DNA of 64,000 nucleotides from Cupriavidus pampae (GCF_914271485.1 NZ_CAJZAG010000014.1:1-64000); one strand, 5' to 3'; positions 33,682 through 42,814 are shown, numbered from the stretch's first letter. Program-made: numbers and translations. The notes: generated from the sequence alone by a model not told the origin.

Positions 33682-35406
33682 ATGGTTGCGCCTGCCCTCA
33701 CCCTCAACCCCTCTCCCGCGCGCGGGAGAGGGGCGCGTCTCGTGCGTGCTCGGCAGCGTGGCGCGGTGAGCGTGATGGCGGTGATGCTGATGGCGACCAT
33801 CGGGATGGCGGCGCTGGTGTCGATCGATATTGGCTACGTGTTCTACGGGCAGCGGCAATTGCAGAAGATGGCGGATCTCGCGGCGGTGTCCGGGGCACAG
33901 CAGCTTAAGCGCGCGGCGGATCTGTCCGCCACGAGTGCCAGTGTGCTGGCGGCGGTGCAGGGGACGGCGGCGCAGAATGGGTACAAGGCGGCGGTGACGA
34001 CAGGTTGCAACGACGTGGCGACCGGTGCCGCCGATGGCATGCGGTCGTGCCTCGGGTTGTGGGACCCGGGCAATCCGGGCAATGGCGACAGCAAGCGGCA
34101 TTTCAACGCGGGCTATAACCCCGCTACGGTCGCCCCCAACGCCGTGCGCGTGCAGGCGACGATGACGTTGCCGGTGTTGTTTGTGTTTCCGGGTTCCAGC
34201 GGACGGCAACTCCGCGCGGAGGCGATCGCGGCGGGCAGCCCTCCCGTGGCGTCGTTTTCGTTGGCGAGCGGCCTGCTCGACGTGAATACCGCGAACGGCC
34301 TGCTTGGCAAGTTGCTGGGCCCGAACGTTACTGTCAGTTTTAGTGCGCTTGATTGGACTGGACTGGTTGGCACCAACATTACGCTCGAGCAATTGAGGGT
34401 CGCCGCAGGCGTGGGCACGATCGACCAGTTGCTGGGCCTGCAGCTGTCATTGCGTGACTTCTACGCGCTGGTGCTCAAGGCGGCCAACAAAAGCGCACTG
34501 CTCGGCGTTGCAGTCGGTAGTCCGGCGACGACGCTCGGAGTTGGTGCTGTGGGTGTGGCGGTGAGCCTGGCGCAACTGGTTGCGCTTGGTGTGCTGGCGC
34601 CGGCCGCCTCGTCGGCTGCGGAAGTTGGCTTGAATGTAGCGTCGCTGCTGATGCTGTCAGCGCAATTGGCAAACGGCAATGGCGCTCGCATCAAGCTCGG
34701 CGACCTGAATCTGGGTGTGGCACGTACCGCCGTGGGGCTGTACGTCACGCAGCCGCCGCAGACTGCCGTGGGTCCCGTGCGGCAGACCGGTGCGAACACA
34801 TGGCAGACCAATGCGCGCACCGCCCAGCTAGGTTTGCGGTTGGATGTTGTCGTCGACCTCGCGATCGCGACAGTGAACCTTCCGCTATACGTTGAAGCGG
34901 CGGCCGCAACCGCGTCGCTCACGCAGCTTCAATGCGCGGCAGCGCCCGCGGACCGTCGCGCAACCCTGCGGCTGACGCAGCAGGTGGCGAACGTGTGCCT
35001 TGCCAACTCGAACGGCTCCGCGAGCTGCGAGCCAACGCGAACGGTGTTGGCAAACATTCTGGGTGTCAAGGTTGTCAACGTGCCAGTCAGGAACACCGTC
35101 GGCACGGCAGGTTCGCAGGATATCGTGCTTGCGCCGGGGCAATATGTGCGCGCACCCGCCACGAATCAACTGACAACGGCGGTGAAAGCTCTGCTGAACA
35201 ATTTGCATCCGACCCTTGATTTGGGTGGTGTCCTGATACCTCCGCTCATTGATATCCCGGCACTGCTGAATGCTTTGCTCGATCCAGTTGCGAACCTGCT
35301 AGACCTGGTGGTCCTCAACCTGCTGACGCCGCTCGGCATTCAGCTCGGCAATGCCGACCTCTGGATGAATGGCATCGACTGCAACAACGCCGAATTGGTG
35401 TACTGA
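33682..35406 (+). CDS. tadG: TadG-like pilus assembly protein
   Basis: A 574-residue protein. Near the N-terminus RQRGAVSVMAVMLMATIGMAALVSIDIGYVFYGQRQLQKMADLAAVSGAQQL is the TadG/Flp-like anchor with one helix followed by the family DLAAVSGAQ motif. The large periplasmic part is Ala/Leu-rich and has one Cys pair (CVVT-like TTGCNDVATG and SCLGLWD). The first 20 residues (MVAPALTLNPSPARGRGARL) are translation of a dispersed palindromic repeat, so the true start may instead be the GTG at 33742, eight bases after the repeat's GGGG. The repeat could then supply the ribosome-binding site. Confidence 0.82.
   Translation: MVAPALTLNPSPARGRGARLVRARQRGAVSVMAVMLMATIGMAALVSIDIGYVFYGQRQLQKMADLAAVSGAQQLKRAADLSATSASVLAAVQGTAAQNGYKAAVTTGCNDVATGAADGMRSCLGLWDPGNPGNGDSKRHFNAGYNPATVAPNAVRVQATMTLPVLFVFPGSSGRQLRAEAIAAGSPPVASFSLASGLLDVNTANGLLGKLLGPNVTVSFSALDWTGLVGTNITLEQLRVAAGVGTIDQLLGLQLSLRDFYALVLKAANKSALLGVAVGSPATTLGVGAVGVAVSLAQLVALGVLAPAASSAAEVGLNVASLLMLSAQLANGNGARIKLGDLNLGVARTAVGLYVTQPPQTAVGPVRQTGANTWQTNARTAQLGLRLDVVVDLAIATVNLPLYVEAAAATASLTQLQCAAAPADRRATLRLTQQVANVCLANSNGSASCEPTRTVLANILGVKVVNVPVRNTVGTAGSQDIVLAPGQYVRAPATNQLTTAVKALLNNLHPTLDLGGVLIPPLIDIPALLNALLDPVANLLDLVVLNLLTPLGIQLGNADLWMNGIDCNNAELVY
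33695..33733. repeat. Dispersed CCCCTCTCCC palindromic repeat, copy 3 (longest)
   Basis: CCCTCACCCTCAA followed by CCCCTCTCCCGCG (33708-33720) and its perfect reverse complement CGCGGGAGAGGGG (33721-33733). It lies in or immediately before the 5' end of the tadG-like gene and encodes the typical LTLNPSPARGRG string when read in that frame. Confidence 0.9.
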
Positions 35407-35422
35407 AACGAAGAACGAGATC

Positions 35423-36802
35423 ATGAAAGCCGACCGCTGGGCCTACGAGAGCCTTGAAGTCTATGTCTGGGAAGGCAAATACGAGATTGCCGACCGTGTG
35501 GCGCGCTTTCTCACGCCGCTTGGGGTCGATGTGATTCGCGCTGGCGCGCTCGAGTCGTTCCCCTCGGAGACGCGTACCAAGCCGAGCGTGGCCGTGATCA
35601 GCGCGTCCGTGATCGGCACGGCGAAGTTCACGCTCGAGTGGGAGGCCGCGCATGGCATGCCCGTCGTCTGGGTTGCCGCGCCAGACCGCGAAGTGGACCC
35701 GGGGCGCTTCCCGGCGGAATACGCGCACATCCTGCCGCATGACTTCTCGGGCCCCGACCTGCGCTCGCAGATCGGCAAGCTGCTGCCGCAATTGCTCGCA
35801 GCGTCCGAGAACGCGCCCGACGTTGCCGACCTCGTGGCGGGATCGCCCGCCATGTTGCAGCTATTGCAGCAGGTAGACACCTTCGCCGACTTCGACAGCA
35901 ACGTGATGCTCTACGGCGAAACCGGTGCGGGCAAAGAGCGTATCGCGCGGCTGTTCCACGATCGCAATCGCACCTACGGCAAGGGCCCGTTCGTCGCGGT
36001 GAACTGCGGTGCGATTCCCGATGGCTTGTTCGAATCGCAGTTCTTCGGTCACGCGAAGGGCGCGTTCACGGGCGCGATGTTCGCGCATCGCGGGTACTTC
36101 GAGCAGGCGCATGGCGGTACGCTGTTCCTCGACGAAATCGGCGACCTGCCGTTGTTCCAGCAGGTCAAGCTGCTGCGCGTGCTCGAGGAGAACGCGCTCA
36201 CGCGACTGGGCTCGGCACTGCCGGTCAAGCTCGACTTCCGCCTGGTGGCCGCCACCAACAAGGATCTGCGCGAGGCAGTGGGTCAGGGCAAGTTCCGTGC
36301 GGATCTGTATTTCCGGCTGGCCGTGATCGAACTGCGCATTCCGAGCCTCGAGGAGCGTGGCGCGGCGGACAAGGTGGCGCTGCTGCAATCGTTCATGCGG
36401 CATATGATGAGCCCCAAGCGCTTCGACGTGCTGCCGCCGATGCCGGACTGGCTCCGTGGCGCGGTGGGCACCGCGTTCTTCAACGGCAATGTGCGCGAGC
36501 TGCGCAACCTCGCCGAACGCGTGGGCATCACGGTGCAGCAGTGCGGCAGCTGGGACGAAGAGCGCATCCGCCCGCTGTTCCGTGGCTTGCGTCCCGGTGC
36601 GTTCGACGGCAACGAGCGCCCCGAATCGCGGGGCGATGCCGAGGAGCGGCGCCGCATTATCGCGGCGCTCGACGCCAATGGCTGGCGCCGTCAGGACACC
36701 GCCACCTGCCTCGGCATCAGCCGCAAGGTGCTGTGGGAGAAGATGCGCAAGTTCCAGATCGTCGATAGCGAAGCCGCTGACAACGAAGTAGAACCCGCCT
36801 GA
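35423..36802 (+). CDS. Sigma-54-dependent activator with a pseudo-receiver domain (VpsR-like)
   Basis: A 459-residue enhancer-binding protein. Residues 1-125 have a receiver-like fold but where the phospho-Asp should be the chain reads PSVAVISASVIG and no acidic pair precedes it; the AAA+ domain has Walker A GETGAGKE (165-172), GAFTGA (213-218, needed to contact sigma-54) and Walker B GGTLFLDEIGDL; the C-terminus is a Fis-type helix-turn-helix (RRQDTATCLGISRKVLWEKMRKF). A non-phosphorylated receiver plus AAA+ plus Fis resembles VpsR, which binds cyclic di-GMP. It ends the tad locus and is its likely regulator. Confidence 0.88.
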   Translation: MKADRWAYESLEVYVWEGKYEIADRVARFLTPLGVDVIRAGALESFPSETRTKPSVAVISASVIGTAKFTLEWEAAHGMPVVWVAAPDREVDPGRFPAEYAHILPHDFSGPDLRSQIGKLLPQLLAASENAPDVADLVAGSPAMLQLLQQVDTFADFDSNVMLYGETGAGKERIARLFHDRNRTYGKGPFVAVNCGAIPDGLFESQFFGHAKGAFTGAMFAHRGYFEQAHGGTLFLDEIGDLPLFQQVKLLRVLEENALTRLGSALPVKLDFRLVAATNKDLREAVGQGKFRADLYFRLAVIELRIPSLEERGAADKVALLQSFMRHMMSPKRFDVLPPMPDWLRGAVGTAFFNGNVRELRNLAERVGITVQQCGSWDEERIRPLFRGLRPGAFDGNERPESRGDAEERRRIIAALDANGWRRQDTATCLGISRKVLWEKMRKFQIVDSEAADNEVEPA

Positions 36803-36865
36803 GACTCTGGCGTGACGTTATGATGCGGCACTCGCGTCGCGAATGACGTTGCCCAAGGAATCAGA

Positions 36866-38011
36866 TTGCGCTTTCTCCACACCGCCGACTGGCATCTCGG
36901 TCGGCTGTTCCATGCCCGGAGCCTGATCGAGGATCAGGCCCACGTGCTCGATCAGTTCGTCGCCCTCGTGCGCGAAGTGCGGCCCGACGCCGTGCTTATC
37001 GCCGGCGACGTCTACGATCGCGCGGTGCCGCCCCCTGACGCCGTTGCCTTGCTCGACGATGTGCTTGCTCGCATCGTGGTGGGGGAACGCGTGCCCGTGG
37101 TAATGATCGCCGGCAACCACGACAGCGCGCAGCGGCTGGACTTCGGCGCGCGCCTCATGACCGGCCAGGGTCTTCATGTGGCGGGACGCGTGGGCGCGCA
37201 AGCCAGCAGCGTGACGCTGCACGACGCGCATGGCGAGGTACGCATCTACGCGTTGCCCTATGCGGAGCCGGCCGCGGTACGCGACGCGCTGGGTCTGGAA
37301 CTGCCGAGCCACGAGGCGGCGCTCGGCGCGCAACTGGCGGCCATCCGCGCCACGCATCCTGCCGGCGTCCGTTCGGTGGCCGTGGCCCATGCCTTCGTGG
37401 TGGGTGGCGCGGCCAGCGAATCGGAGCGGCCATTGTCGGTGGGCGGCAGCGGTGCCGTCGCGGCCGGCGTGTTCGATGGCTTCGATTACGTTGCCCTCGG
37501 CCATCTGCATCGGCCTCAAACGCTCGGTACCAACGTCCATTACTCGGGGTCACTGCTCAAGTACTCGTTGTCGGAGGCCGGCCACGCCAAGAGCGTGTCG
37601 CTGGTCGAGCTCGATGGTGCCGGTGTGGCGCGCATCGAGCCCATCGCACTGAAACCGCGGCACGATCTGCGCCTGTTGCGTGGCGACCTCGCGACGCTGA
37701 TTGTGCAAGCGGCGACGGATCCGTATCGTGACGATTATGTTCATGCGGTATTGACGGACACGGGCGCGCTGCTGGATCCCATGGCGCGGCTGCGGCAGGC
37801 CTATCCGAATGCGCTGGCGATGGAGCGCGCGGTGCTCGCGCGCAGCGGCAGCGCGAGTGAGGCAGGCCGCCGTTTGCGCGAGCTCGATACCGGCGCTTTG
37901 TTCGCCAGCTTCTTCCGCGAGGTGGCCGACGCCGACCTCGACGTGGACCAGCGTCGTACGCTGGACGACCTGCTTGCCGCAATGACGGCATCGGAAAGGG
38001 AATCGGCATGA
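36866..38011 (+). CDS. sbcD: Exonuclease subunit SbcD (Mre11 family)
   Basis: A 381-residue metallophosphoesterase that, with SbcC, cleaves DNA hairpins and double-strand ends. Metal-binding motifs are in order: FLHTADWHLGR, IAGDVYDRAVPP, VMIAGNHDSAQR, VAVAHAFV and VALGHLHRPQ. The protein starts at a TTG, in the sequence AAGGAATCAGATTG; MRFLHTADWHLG is the conserved start of the family. Its stop overlaps the sbcC start at ATGA. Confidence 0.95.
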   Translation: MRFLHTADWHLGRLFHARSLIEDQAHVLDQFVALVREVRPDAVLIAGDVYDRAVPPPDAVALLDDVLARIVVGERVPVVMIAGNHDSAQRLDFGARLMTGQGLHVAGRVGAQASSVTLHDAHGEVRIYALPYAEPAAVRDALGLELPSHEAALGAQLAAIRATHPAGVRSVAVAHAFVVGGAASESERPLSVGGSGAVAAGVFDGFDYVALGHLHRPQTLGTNVHYSGSLLKYSLSEAGHAKSVSLVELDGAGVARIEPIALKPRHDLRLLRGDLATLIVQAATDPYRDDYVHAVLTDTGALLDPMARLRQAYPNALAMERAVLARSGSASEAGRRLRELDTGALFASFFREVADADLDVDQRRTLDDLLAAMTASERESA

Positions 38012-41000
38012 AACCGCTCCACCTGAAACTGCAGGCGTTCGGTCCGTTCGCGACCGGTGAGTCGATCGATTTCACCCAACTGGGTGACCAGGCGTTCTTC
38101 CTGATTCACGGACCCACCGGCGCGGGCAAGACCACGCTGCTCGATGCGATCTGCTTTGCGTTGTATGGCGATACCTCGGGCGGCGAACGCGATCCGCGCG
38201 ATATGCGCAATGCCAATGCCGATCCGGCGCTGCGCACGGAAGTCACGCTCGAGTTCGCGCTGGGCGCGCAGCGCTATCGCGTCACGCGGTCGCCCGCGCA
38301 GGAACGGCCGAGCCAGCGTGCTTCCGGCACGCATGTGCGCGAAATCCCGAAGGCGCAGCTCGATGCGCTGGTCGACGATCGCTGGGTCAGCAAGGCGACC
38401 CAGCCGAACCGCGTCAGCGATGCGGTGCGCGAGTTGCTCGGCTTCGACAGTGCCCAGTTCCGCCAGGTCATCGTGCTGCCGCAGGGCCGCTTTCGCGAAC
38501 TGCTTACGGCCAAGTCGCAGGAGCGTCAGGCGATTCTCGAGCGTCTGTTCCAGACCGAGCTATATCGTCGCGTCGAGGAACTGCTGAAGGAGCAGGCGGC
38601 CGGCATTCGGCGCGAAGCCGATACCATCACGCTGCGGCGCAAGACCTTGCTGGATCAGCATGCGCTGGCCACGACCGAGGCGTTGGCCGCACGGATCGCG
38701 GGCCAGCAGGATGCGCTCGCGATGCTCGATCGGCAGGAGCATCTCGCGCGCGCCGATAGCGACGCCGCGCGGGCCGCACTGAGCAAGGCCGAGATCGAGG
38801 CGCAGCAGCTCAAGCGCTGGCGCGAGGCCGAGGAAGCGTTCGGCAGGTTGTCGGCGCGGCGCGAAGCCATGGTCGCCGAGCGCGCGCGTCTGCGCACCGC
38901 GCAACGCGCGGCGCAGGTATCGCCGATGGCCGAGCATCTGGCCGCGATGGTGCGTGATCAGACCGAGGCGCGCGAAGCGCTTGCGCAGCGCGAGCAGGAA
39001 GTGGCGTCTCACTCCGTCGCCGCGCGGGGCGCGGCCGAGGCACTGGCAAAAGAGCAGGCGCGCGCGGAAGAGCGCGTGGCGTTGCAGCGCGATATCGCTG
39101 CGCGCGAGGCCATGCTGCCGCACGCGCAGCGGATGGGTGCGCTGCAGGGGCGGCTGGCCGACGCGAGGCAGGCGTTGACGGTGGCGACGCGTACGCGCGA
39201 TGCGGCCACCGCCGCAGTGACGCAACACGTCGAGCGTCAGCAGGCGGTTGCGCAAGCGCTGGAGCGCGCGCGTACCGAGGCGATGCCACTGACGACATTG
39301 ACGTTGCAGCGCGATCGCGCGCTTGAACGTCAGGCTCGGCTTGCGCGCCATGCGGCCGCGGCGGCGGGTCTGCCCGCGCTGCGCGAGGCGCTGGCCACTG
39401 CAGATCATGCGCATGCGCGTGCGGTGAGCGCGCGCGATGGAGCGCGACAGACGCTGAGCCACGATGAACGGGCATGGCGTACAGGACAGGCCGCGCGGCT
39501 GGCCACCGACCTGGCGCGTGGCGCGCCGTGTCCGGTGTGCGGTGGCACCGAGCATCCGTCGCCGGCCGTGCATGCGGAGTTGCTGTCGGTGGGGGACGCG
39601 CAGCTGGACGCCAGCCGCGATGCACTACATCGCGCCGACGAGCTGACGCAGGCCACGGCTGCACGCCGGCAGGCCGCACAAGGTGAGCTGACGCAAGCCG
39701 AGGCGCGGCTGGCCGATCTGGCGGAGCTGGAGCTGGTGTCGCCAGGCGCGGACGCCGATGCGTTGAGCCGGGAGATCGAGGCCGAACTCGCGCGGCTCGC
39801 TGCCGCCGTGGCCGTGGCAGAGCAGGCGGGCGCGCAGCTGTCCAAACTCGACGCCGCACATACAGAGGCGCGCGCCGCCCACGAGGCCGCGGTGGTGCAC
39901 GCGCGCGATGCCGAGGCCGCCGCCCAGCAGCAGGCCCACGCAACCGCCCAGCTCGAAGGTGAATGGCGCGGCGCTTGCGCGCAGATCCCCGAAGACTCGC
40001 GCGATCCGGTCGCGCTCGAAGCCGCGCTCAAGCAGGCGCGCGAACGCGCCAGCACACTCGAGCAGGCATTGCAGCGCGCGCAGCTGGCCGAACGCAACGC
40101 GGCGTCGCAACTCGCCGCCGCCGTGGCCGCGCTCGACGCCGCGCGCACGCAGCTCACCCAGACCGATGCGCGCCATGTGCTGGCGCAGGGGTCGTTCGTC
40201 AACGCGATCGCTGCCGCCGGCTTTGACAGTCTGGAAGCATGGCAGACCGCCTGCCTGCCGTCGGCCGCGATGGTCTCGCTTGACGAAGCCGTGCGCGACT
40301 TCGAACTCGAGATTGCACGCGCGGCGGACCGGCGCGAGCGCGCCGAGGCGGAAGCGCGAGAACTGCAGGTGCCCGATTTACCCGCGCTGCAAGCCGCGCG
40401 CGACACCGCCGCAGCCAACCTCGAGGCGGCGATCCGTCAGCGCAGCGAACTGGCAGCCGCGCGCGAAACACTGCTGCAGTGCCAGCGGTTGCTCGACGCA
40501 CTCGAGGCCGATGGTCGCGATATCGAGACCCGCTACGCGGTGCTCGGCCGCCTGTCGGAGGTGGCCAACGGCAACAATCCGCGCCGCATCACGTTCCAGC
40601 GCTTCGTGCTGGCCTCGTTGCTGGACGAGGTGCTCGAGGCCGCCTCGCAACGGCTGATGCGCATGAGCCGCGGCCGCTATACGTTGCAACGCGTGCGCGA
40701 GCCCGTGGATCAGCGCAGCGCCGGCGGGCTGGACCTCGAGGTATTCGATCACGACACCGGCGGCACCCGCCCGGCCAATACGTTGTCCGGCGGGGAGGGC
40801 TTCCTCGCGTCGCTGTCGCTGGCGCTTGGTCTGGCCGACGTCGTGCAGTCGCGCGCGGGCGGCATCCAGCTCGACACGCTGTTCGTCGACGAGGGCTTTG
40901 GCACGCTCGATCCGGAGAGCCTCGACTTTGCTATCCGCACGCTGCTGGACCTGCAGCAGGCCGGCCGACTGGTCGGCATCATTTCTCACGTGACCGAACT

Positions 41001-41076
41001 GCGCGAGCGCATCGATGTACGGCTCGAAGTGCGTCCCGGCGCGGCGGGCAGTCACGCGGTGCTGCAGCTGCCTTAA
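38008..41076 (+). CDS. sbcC: Exonuclease subunit SbcC (Rad50 family)
   Basis: A 1022-residue SMC-like ATPase. The N-terminal half-site has Walker A IHGPTGAGKTTLLDAICFAL; a long coiled coil runs to about 880, interrupted at residues 508-511 by the zinc hook CPVC; the C-terminal half-site has the ABC signature NTLSGGEGFLASLSLALGLADVV and Walker B DTLFVDEGFGTLDPESLD. Coding is unusually Ala/Arg/Gln-rich in the coil. Co-translated with sbcD and followed by a terminator. Confidence 0.97.
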   Translation: MKPLHLKLQAFGPFATGESIDFTQLGDQAFFLIHGPTGAGKTTLLDAICFALYGDTSGGERDPRDMRNANADPALRTEVTLEFALGAQRYRVTRSPAQERPSQRASGTHVREIPKAQLDALVDDRWVSKATQPNRVSDAVRELLGFDSAQFRQVIVLPQGRFRELLTAKSQERQAILERLFQTELYRRVEELLKEQAAGIRREADTITLRRKTLLDQHALATTEALAARIAGQQDALAMLDRQEHLARADSDAARAALSKAEIEAQQLKRWREAEEAFGRLSARREAMVAERARLRTAQRAAQVSPMAEHLAAMVRDQTEAREALAQREQEVASHSVAARGAAEALAKEQARAEERVALQRDIAAREAMLPHAQRMGALQGRLADARQALTVATRTRDAATAAVTQHVERQQAVAQALERARTEAMPLTTLTLQRDRALERQARLARHAAAAAGLPALREALATADHAHARAVSARDGARQTLSHDERAWRTGQAARLATDLARGAPCPVCGGTEHPSPAVHAELLSVGDAQLDASRDALHRADELTQATAARRQAAQGELTQAEARLADLAELELVSPGADADALSREIEAELARLAAAVAVAEQAGAQLSKLDAAHTEARAAHEAAVVHARDAEAAAQQQAHATAQLEGEWRGACAQIPEDSRDPVALEAALKQARERASTLEQALQRAQLAERNAASQLAAAVAALDAARTQLTQTDARHVLAQGSFVNAIAAAGFDSLEAWQTACLPSAAMVSLDEAVRDFELEIARAADRRERAEAEARELQVPDLPALQAARDTAAANLEAAIRQRSELAAARETLLQCQRLLDALEADGRDIETRYAVLGRLSEVANGNNPRRITFQRFVLASLLDEVLEAASQRLMRMSRGRYTLQRVREPVDQRSAGGLDLEVFDHDTGGTRPANTLSGGEGFLASLSLALGLADVVQSRAGGIQLDTLFVDEGFGTLDPESLDFAIRTLLDLQQAGRLVGIISHVTELRERIDVRLEVRPGAAGSHAVLQLP

Positions 41077-41087
41077 TACGCCTTTAA

Positions 41088-41109
41088 CCCGCCCCAGACC
41101 TGGGGCGGG
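41088..41109. terminator. Hairpin after sbcC
   Basis: CCCGCCCCA (41088-41096) and TGGGGCGGG (41101-41109) pair perfectly around a 4-base loop, 12 bases after the stop codon. Very stable stem but without a T-run. Confidence 0.7.
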
Positions 41110-41132
41110 ACGGCAAGTGCCGTCCCGCTGGC

Positions 41133-41215
41133 TTGACCTCGCATTGGTCGCAGGTGTAATCTCTTTCACGCTGTTCATTGTGCGAATTCAAGTTCGATAT
41201 GCGAACAAATCGAAC
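41133..41215 (+). promoter_or_regulatory. pcaIJF promoter and PcaR-type operator
   Basis: The 383-base gap before pcaI (41077-41459) holds a candidate sigma-70 promoter, TTGACC (41133-41138) - 16 bases - TGTAAT (41155-41160), and a perfect inverted repeat GTTCG-ATATG-CGAAC (41192-41206), close to the 15-base PcaR box (GTTCGATAATCGCAC) of Pseudomonas putida as I recall it. A further CGAAC half-site is at 41211. The rest of the gap shows nothing notable. Confidence 0.72.
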
Positions 41216-41459
41216 GGGTTCAGAAACCCGCGAGATCAGGCATATCCTTGAGTTCCGCTTCGGCCAAGCGCTTGCGGCGCAACGACGCTGCTCGTACCAG
41301 ACAACACAAGAGTGTCGGACCCTGTTCCGCTGCCGCCGTCCTGCGGTGACGCAGTGGATGAAACGTCCAGCCAGAATTATCCGGAGACCTGCTTTGCGCG
41401 CCGCCCCCTGCGGCCCGGGCCCGGACCGCTGCCCGGACCCTTCCGTGAATGGAACGCAA

Positions 41460-42143
41460 GTGATCAACAAGCTATATGACTCGGTGGAAGCGGCAGTTGC
41501 CGATATCCACGACGGCGCCACGATCATGATCGGCGGCTTCGGTCTCGCAGGCATGCCCGCGGAACTGATCGACGCGCTGATCGCCCAGGGCGCGCGCGAC
41601 CTCACCATCGTCAACAACAATGCCGGCAACGGCGACACCGGTCTGGCCGCGCTGCTGAAGGCCCGCCAGGTACGCAAGATCATCTGCTCGTTCCCGCGCC
41701 AGGCCGACTCGTACGTGTTCGACTCGCTCTATCACGCGGGCGACATCGAGCTGGAACTGGTGCCGCAGGGCAATCTGGCCGAGCGCATCCGCGCAGCCGG
41801 TGCCGGCATCGGTGGCTTCTTCACGCGCACGGCCTACGGCACGCCGCTGGCTGAAGGCAAGGAGACGCGCATCATCGACGGCAAGGGTTATGTGTTCGAG
41901 CAGCCGATCCATGCCGACTTCGCGCTGATCAAGGCCGACTCGGCCGACCGCTGGGGCAATCTCACATACCGCAAGACCGCGCGCAACTTTGGCCCGATCA
42001 TGGCCACCGCCGCCAAATGCGCGATCGTGCAGGTGAGCCATATCGTCGAGCTCGGTGAGCTCGACCCCGAAGTTGTCGTCACGCCGGGACTGTTCGTCAA
42101 GCGCGTGGTGAAGGTCCAGGGCGCTGCCGCCAAGGCCGCCTGA
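41460..42143 (+). CDS. pcaI: 3-oxoadipate CoA-transferase, subunit A
   Basis: A 227-residue CoA-transferase alpha subunit. It activates beta-ketoadipate with CoA from succinyl-CoA. The family pattern GATIMIGGFGLAGMPAELIDALIAQGARDLTIVNNNAG (CoA-binding glycine-rich loop) and GGFFTRTAYGTPLAEGKETRIIDGKGYVFEQPIHADFALI are seen. The start is a GTG at 41460 with GGAACGCAA in front; the frame is open farther upstream but that part has no similarity and covers the operator. pcaJ begins 23 bases after it. Confidence 0.96.
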   Translation: MINKLYDSVEAAVADIHDGATIMIGGFGLAGMPAELIDALIAQGARDLTIVNNNAGNGDTGLAALLKARQVRKIICSFPRQADSYVFDSLYHAGDIELELVPQGNLAERIRAAGAGIGGFFTRTAYGTPLAEGKETRIIDGKGYVFEQPIHADFALIKADSADRWGNLTYRKTARNFGPIMATAAKCAIVQVSHIVELGELDPEVVVTPGLFVKRVVKVQGAAAKAA

Positions 42144-42166
42144 CGCGCGAACGAGGAGAACCGACT

Positions 42167-42814
42167 ATGCAACGCCTGACCCGCGATCAGATGGCCGCCC
42201 GAGTGGCCAATGACATTCCCGAAGGTGCCGTGGTGAATCTCGGCATCGGCCTGCCCACGCTGGTGGCCAATCATCTGCCCTCCGACCGTGAAATCCTGCT
42301 GCACAGCGAGAACGGTGTGCTGGGCATGGGCCCGGCCCCCGCGCCCGGCCAGGAAGACGGCGACCTGATCAACGCCGGCAAGCAGCCGGTGACGCTCAAG
42401 GCCGGCGGCTCGTTCTTCCATCACGCGGACTCGTTCGCGATGATGCGCGGCGGCCATCTCGACTTCTGCGTGCTGGGCGCGTTCCAGGTGTCCGCCAAGG
42501 GCGACCTCGCGAACTGGCATACGGGCGCACCGGGCGCGATTCCCGCCGTGGGCGGCGCGATGGATCTCGCGATCGGCGCCAAGGAAGTGTTCGTGATGAT
42601 GGAACATCAGACCAAGCAGGGCGAGAGCAAGGTTGTGCCGGAATGCACGTACCCCCTCACCGGCATCGGCTGCGTCACGCGCATCTACACGGACCTGGCC
42701 ACCATCGACGTGACGCCCGACGGGCTCGTCGCGCGCGACCTGGTGGAAGGCCTGAGCTTCGACGAACTGCAACGCATCAGCGGCGTGCCGCTCAAGCAGG
42801 CCGTGGCCGCCTGA
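42167..42814 (+). CDS. pcaJ: 3-oxoadipate CoA-transferase, subunit B
   Basis: A 215-residue beta subunit with the catalytic glutamate, Glu48, in LLHSENGVLGMGPAP, and the family motifs VVNLGIGLPTLVANHL and GKLNV-type end region. Normal length. It has an AGGAGAACCGACT ribosome-binding site. With PcaI it forms the heterotetramer for the penultimate step of the beta-ketoadipate pathway. Confidence 0.97.
   Translation: MQRLTRDQMAARVANDIPEGAVVNLGIGLPTLVANHLPSDREILLHSENGVLGMGPAPAPGQEDGDLINAGKQPVTLKAGGSFFHHADSFAMMRGGHLDFCVLGAFQVSAKGDLANWHTGAPGAIPAVGGAMDLAIGAKEVFVMMEHQTKQGESKVVPECTYPLTGIGCVTRIYTDLATIDVTPDGLVARDLVEGLSFDELQRISGVPLKQAVAA

Noticed and set aside
41178..41459. Upstream extension of pcaI by 94 codons
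   Set aside because: The extension has no similarity to CoA-transferases and covers the PcaR-type operator.
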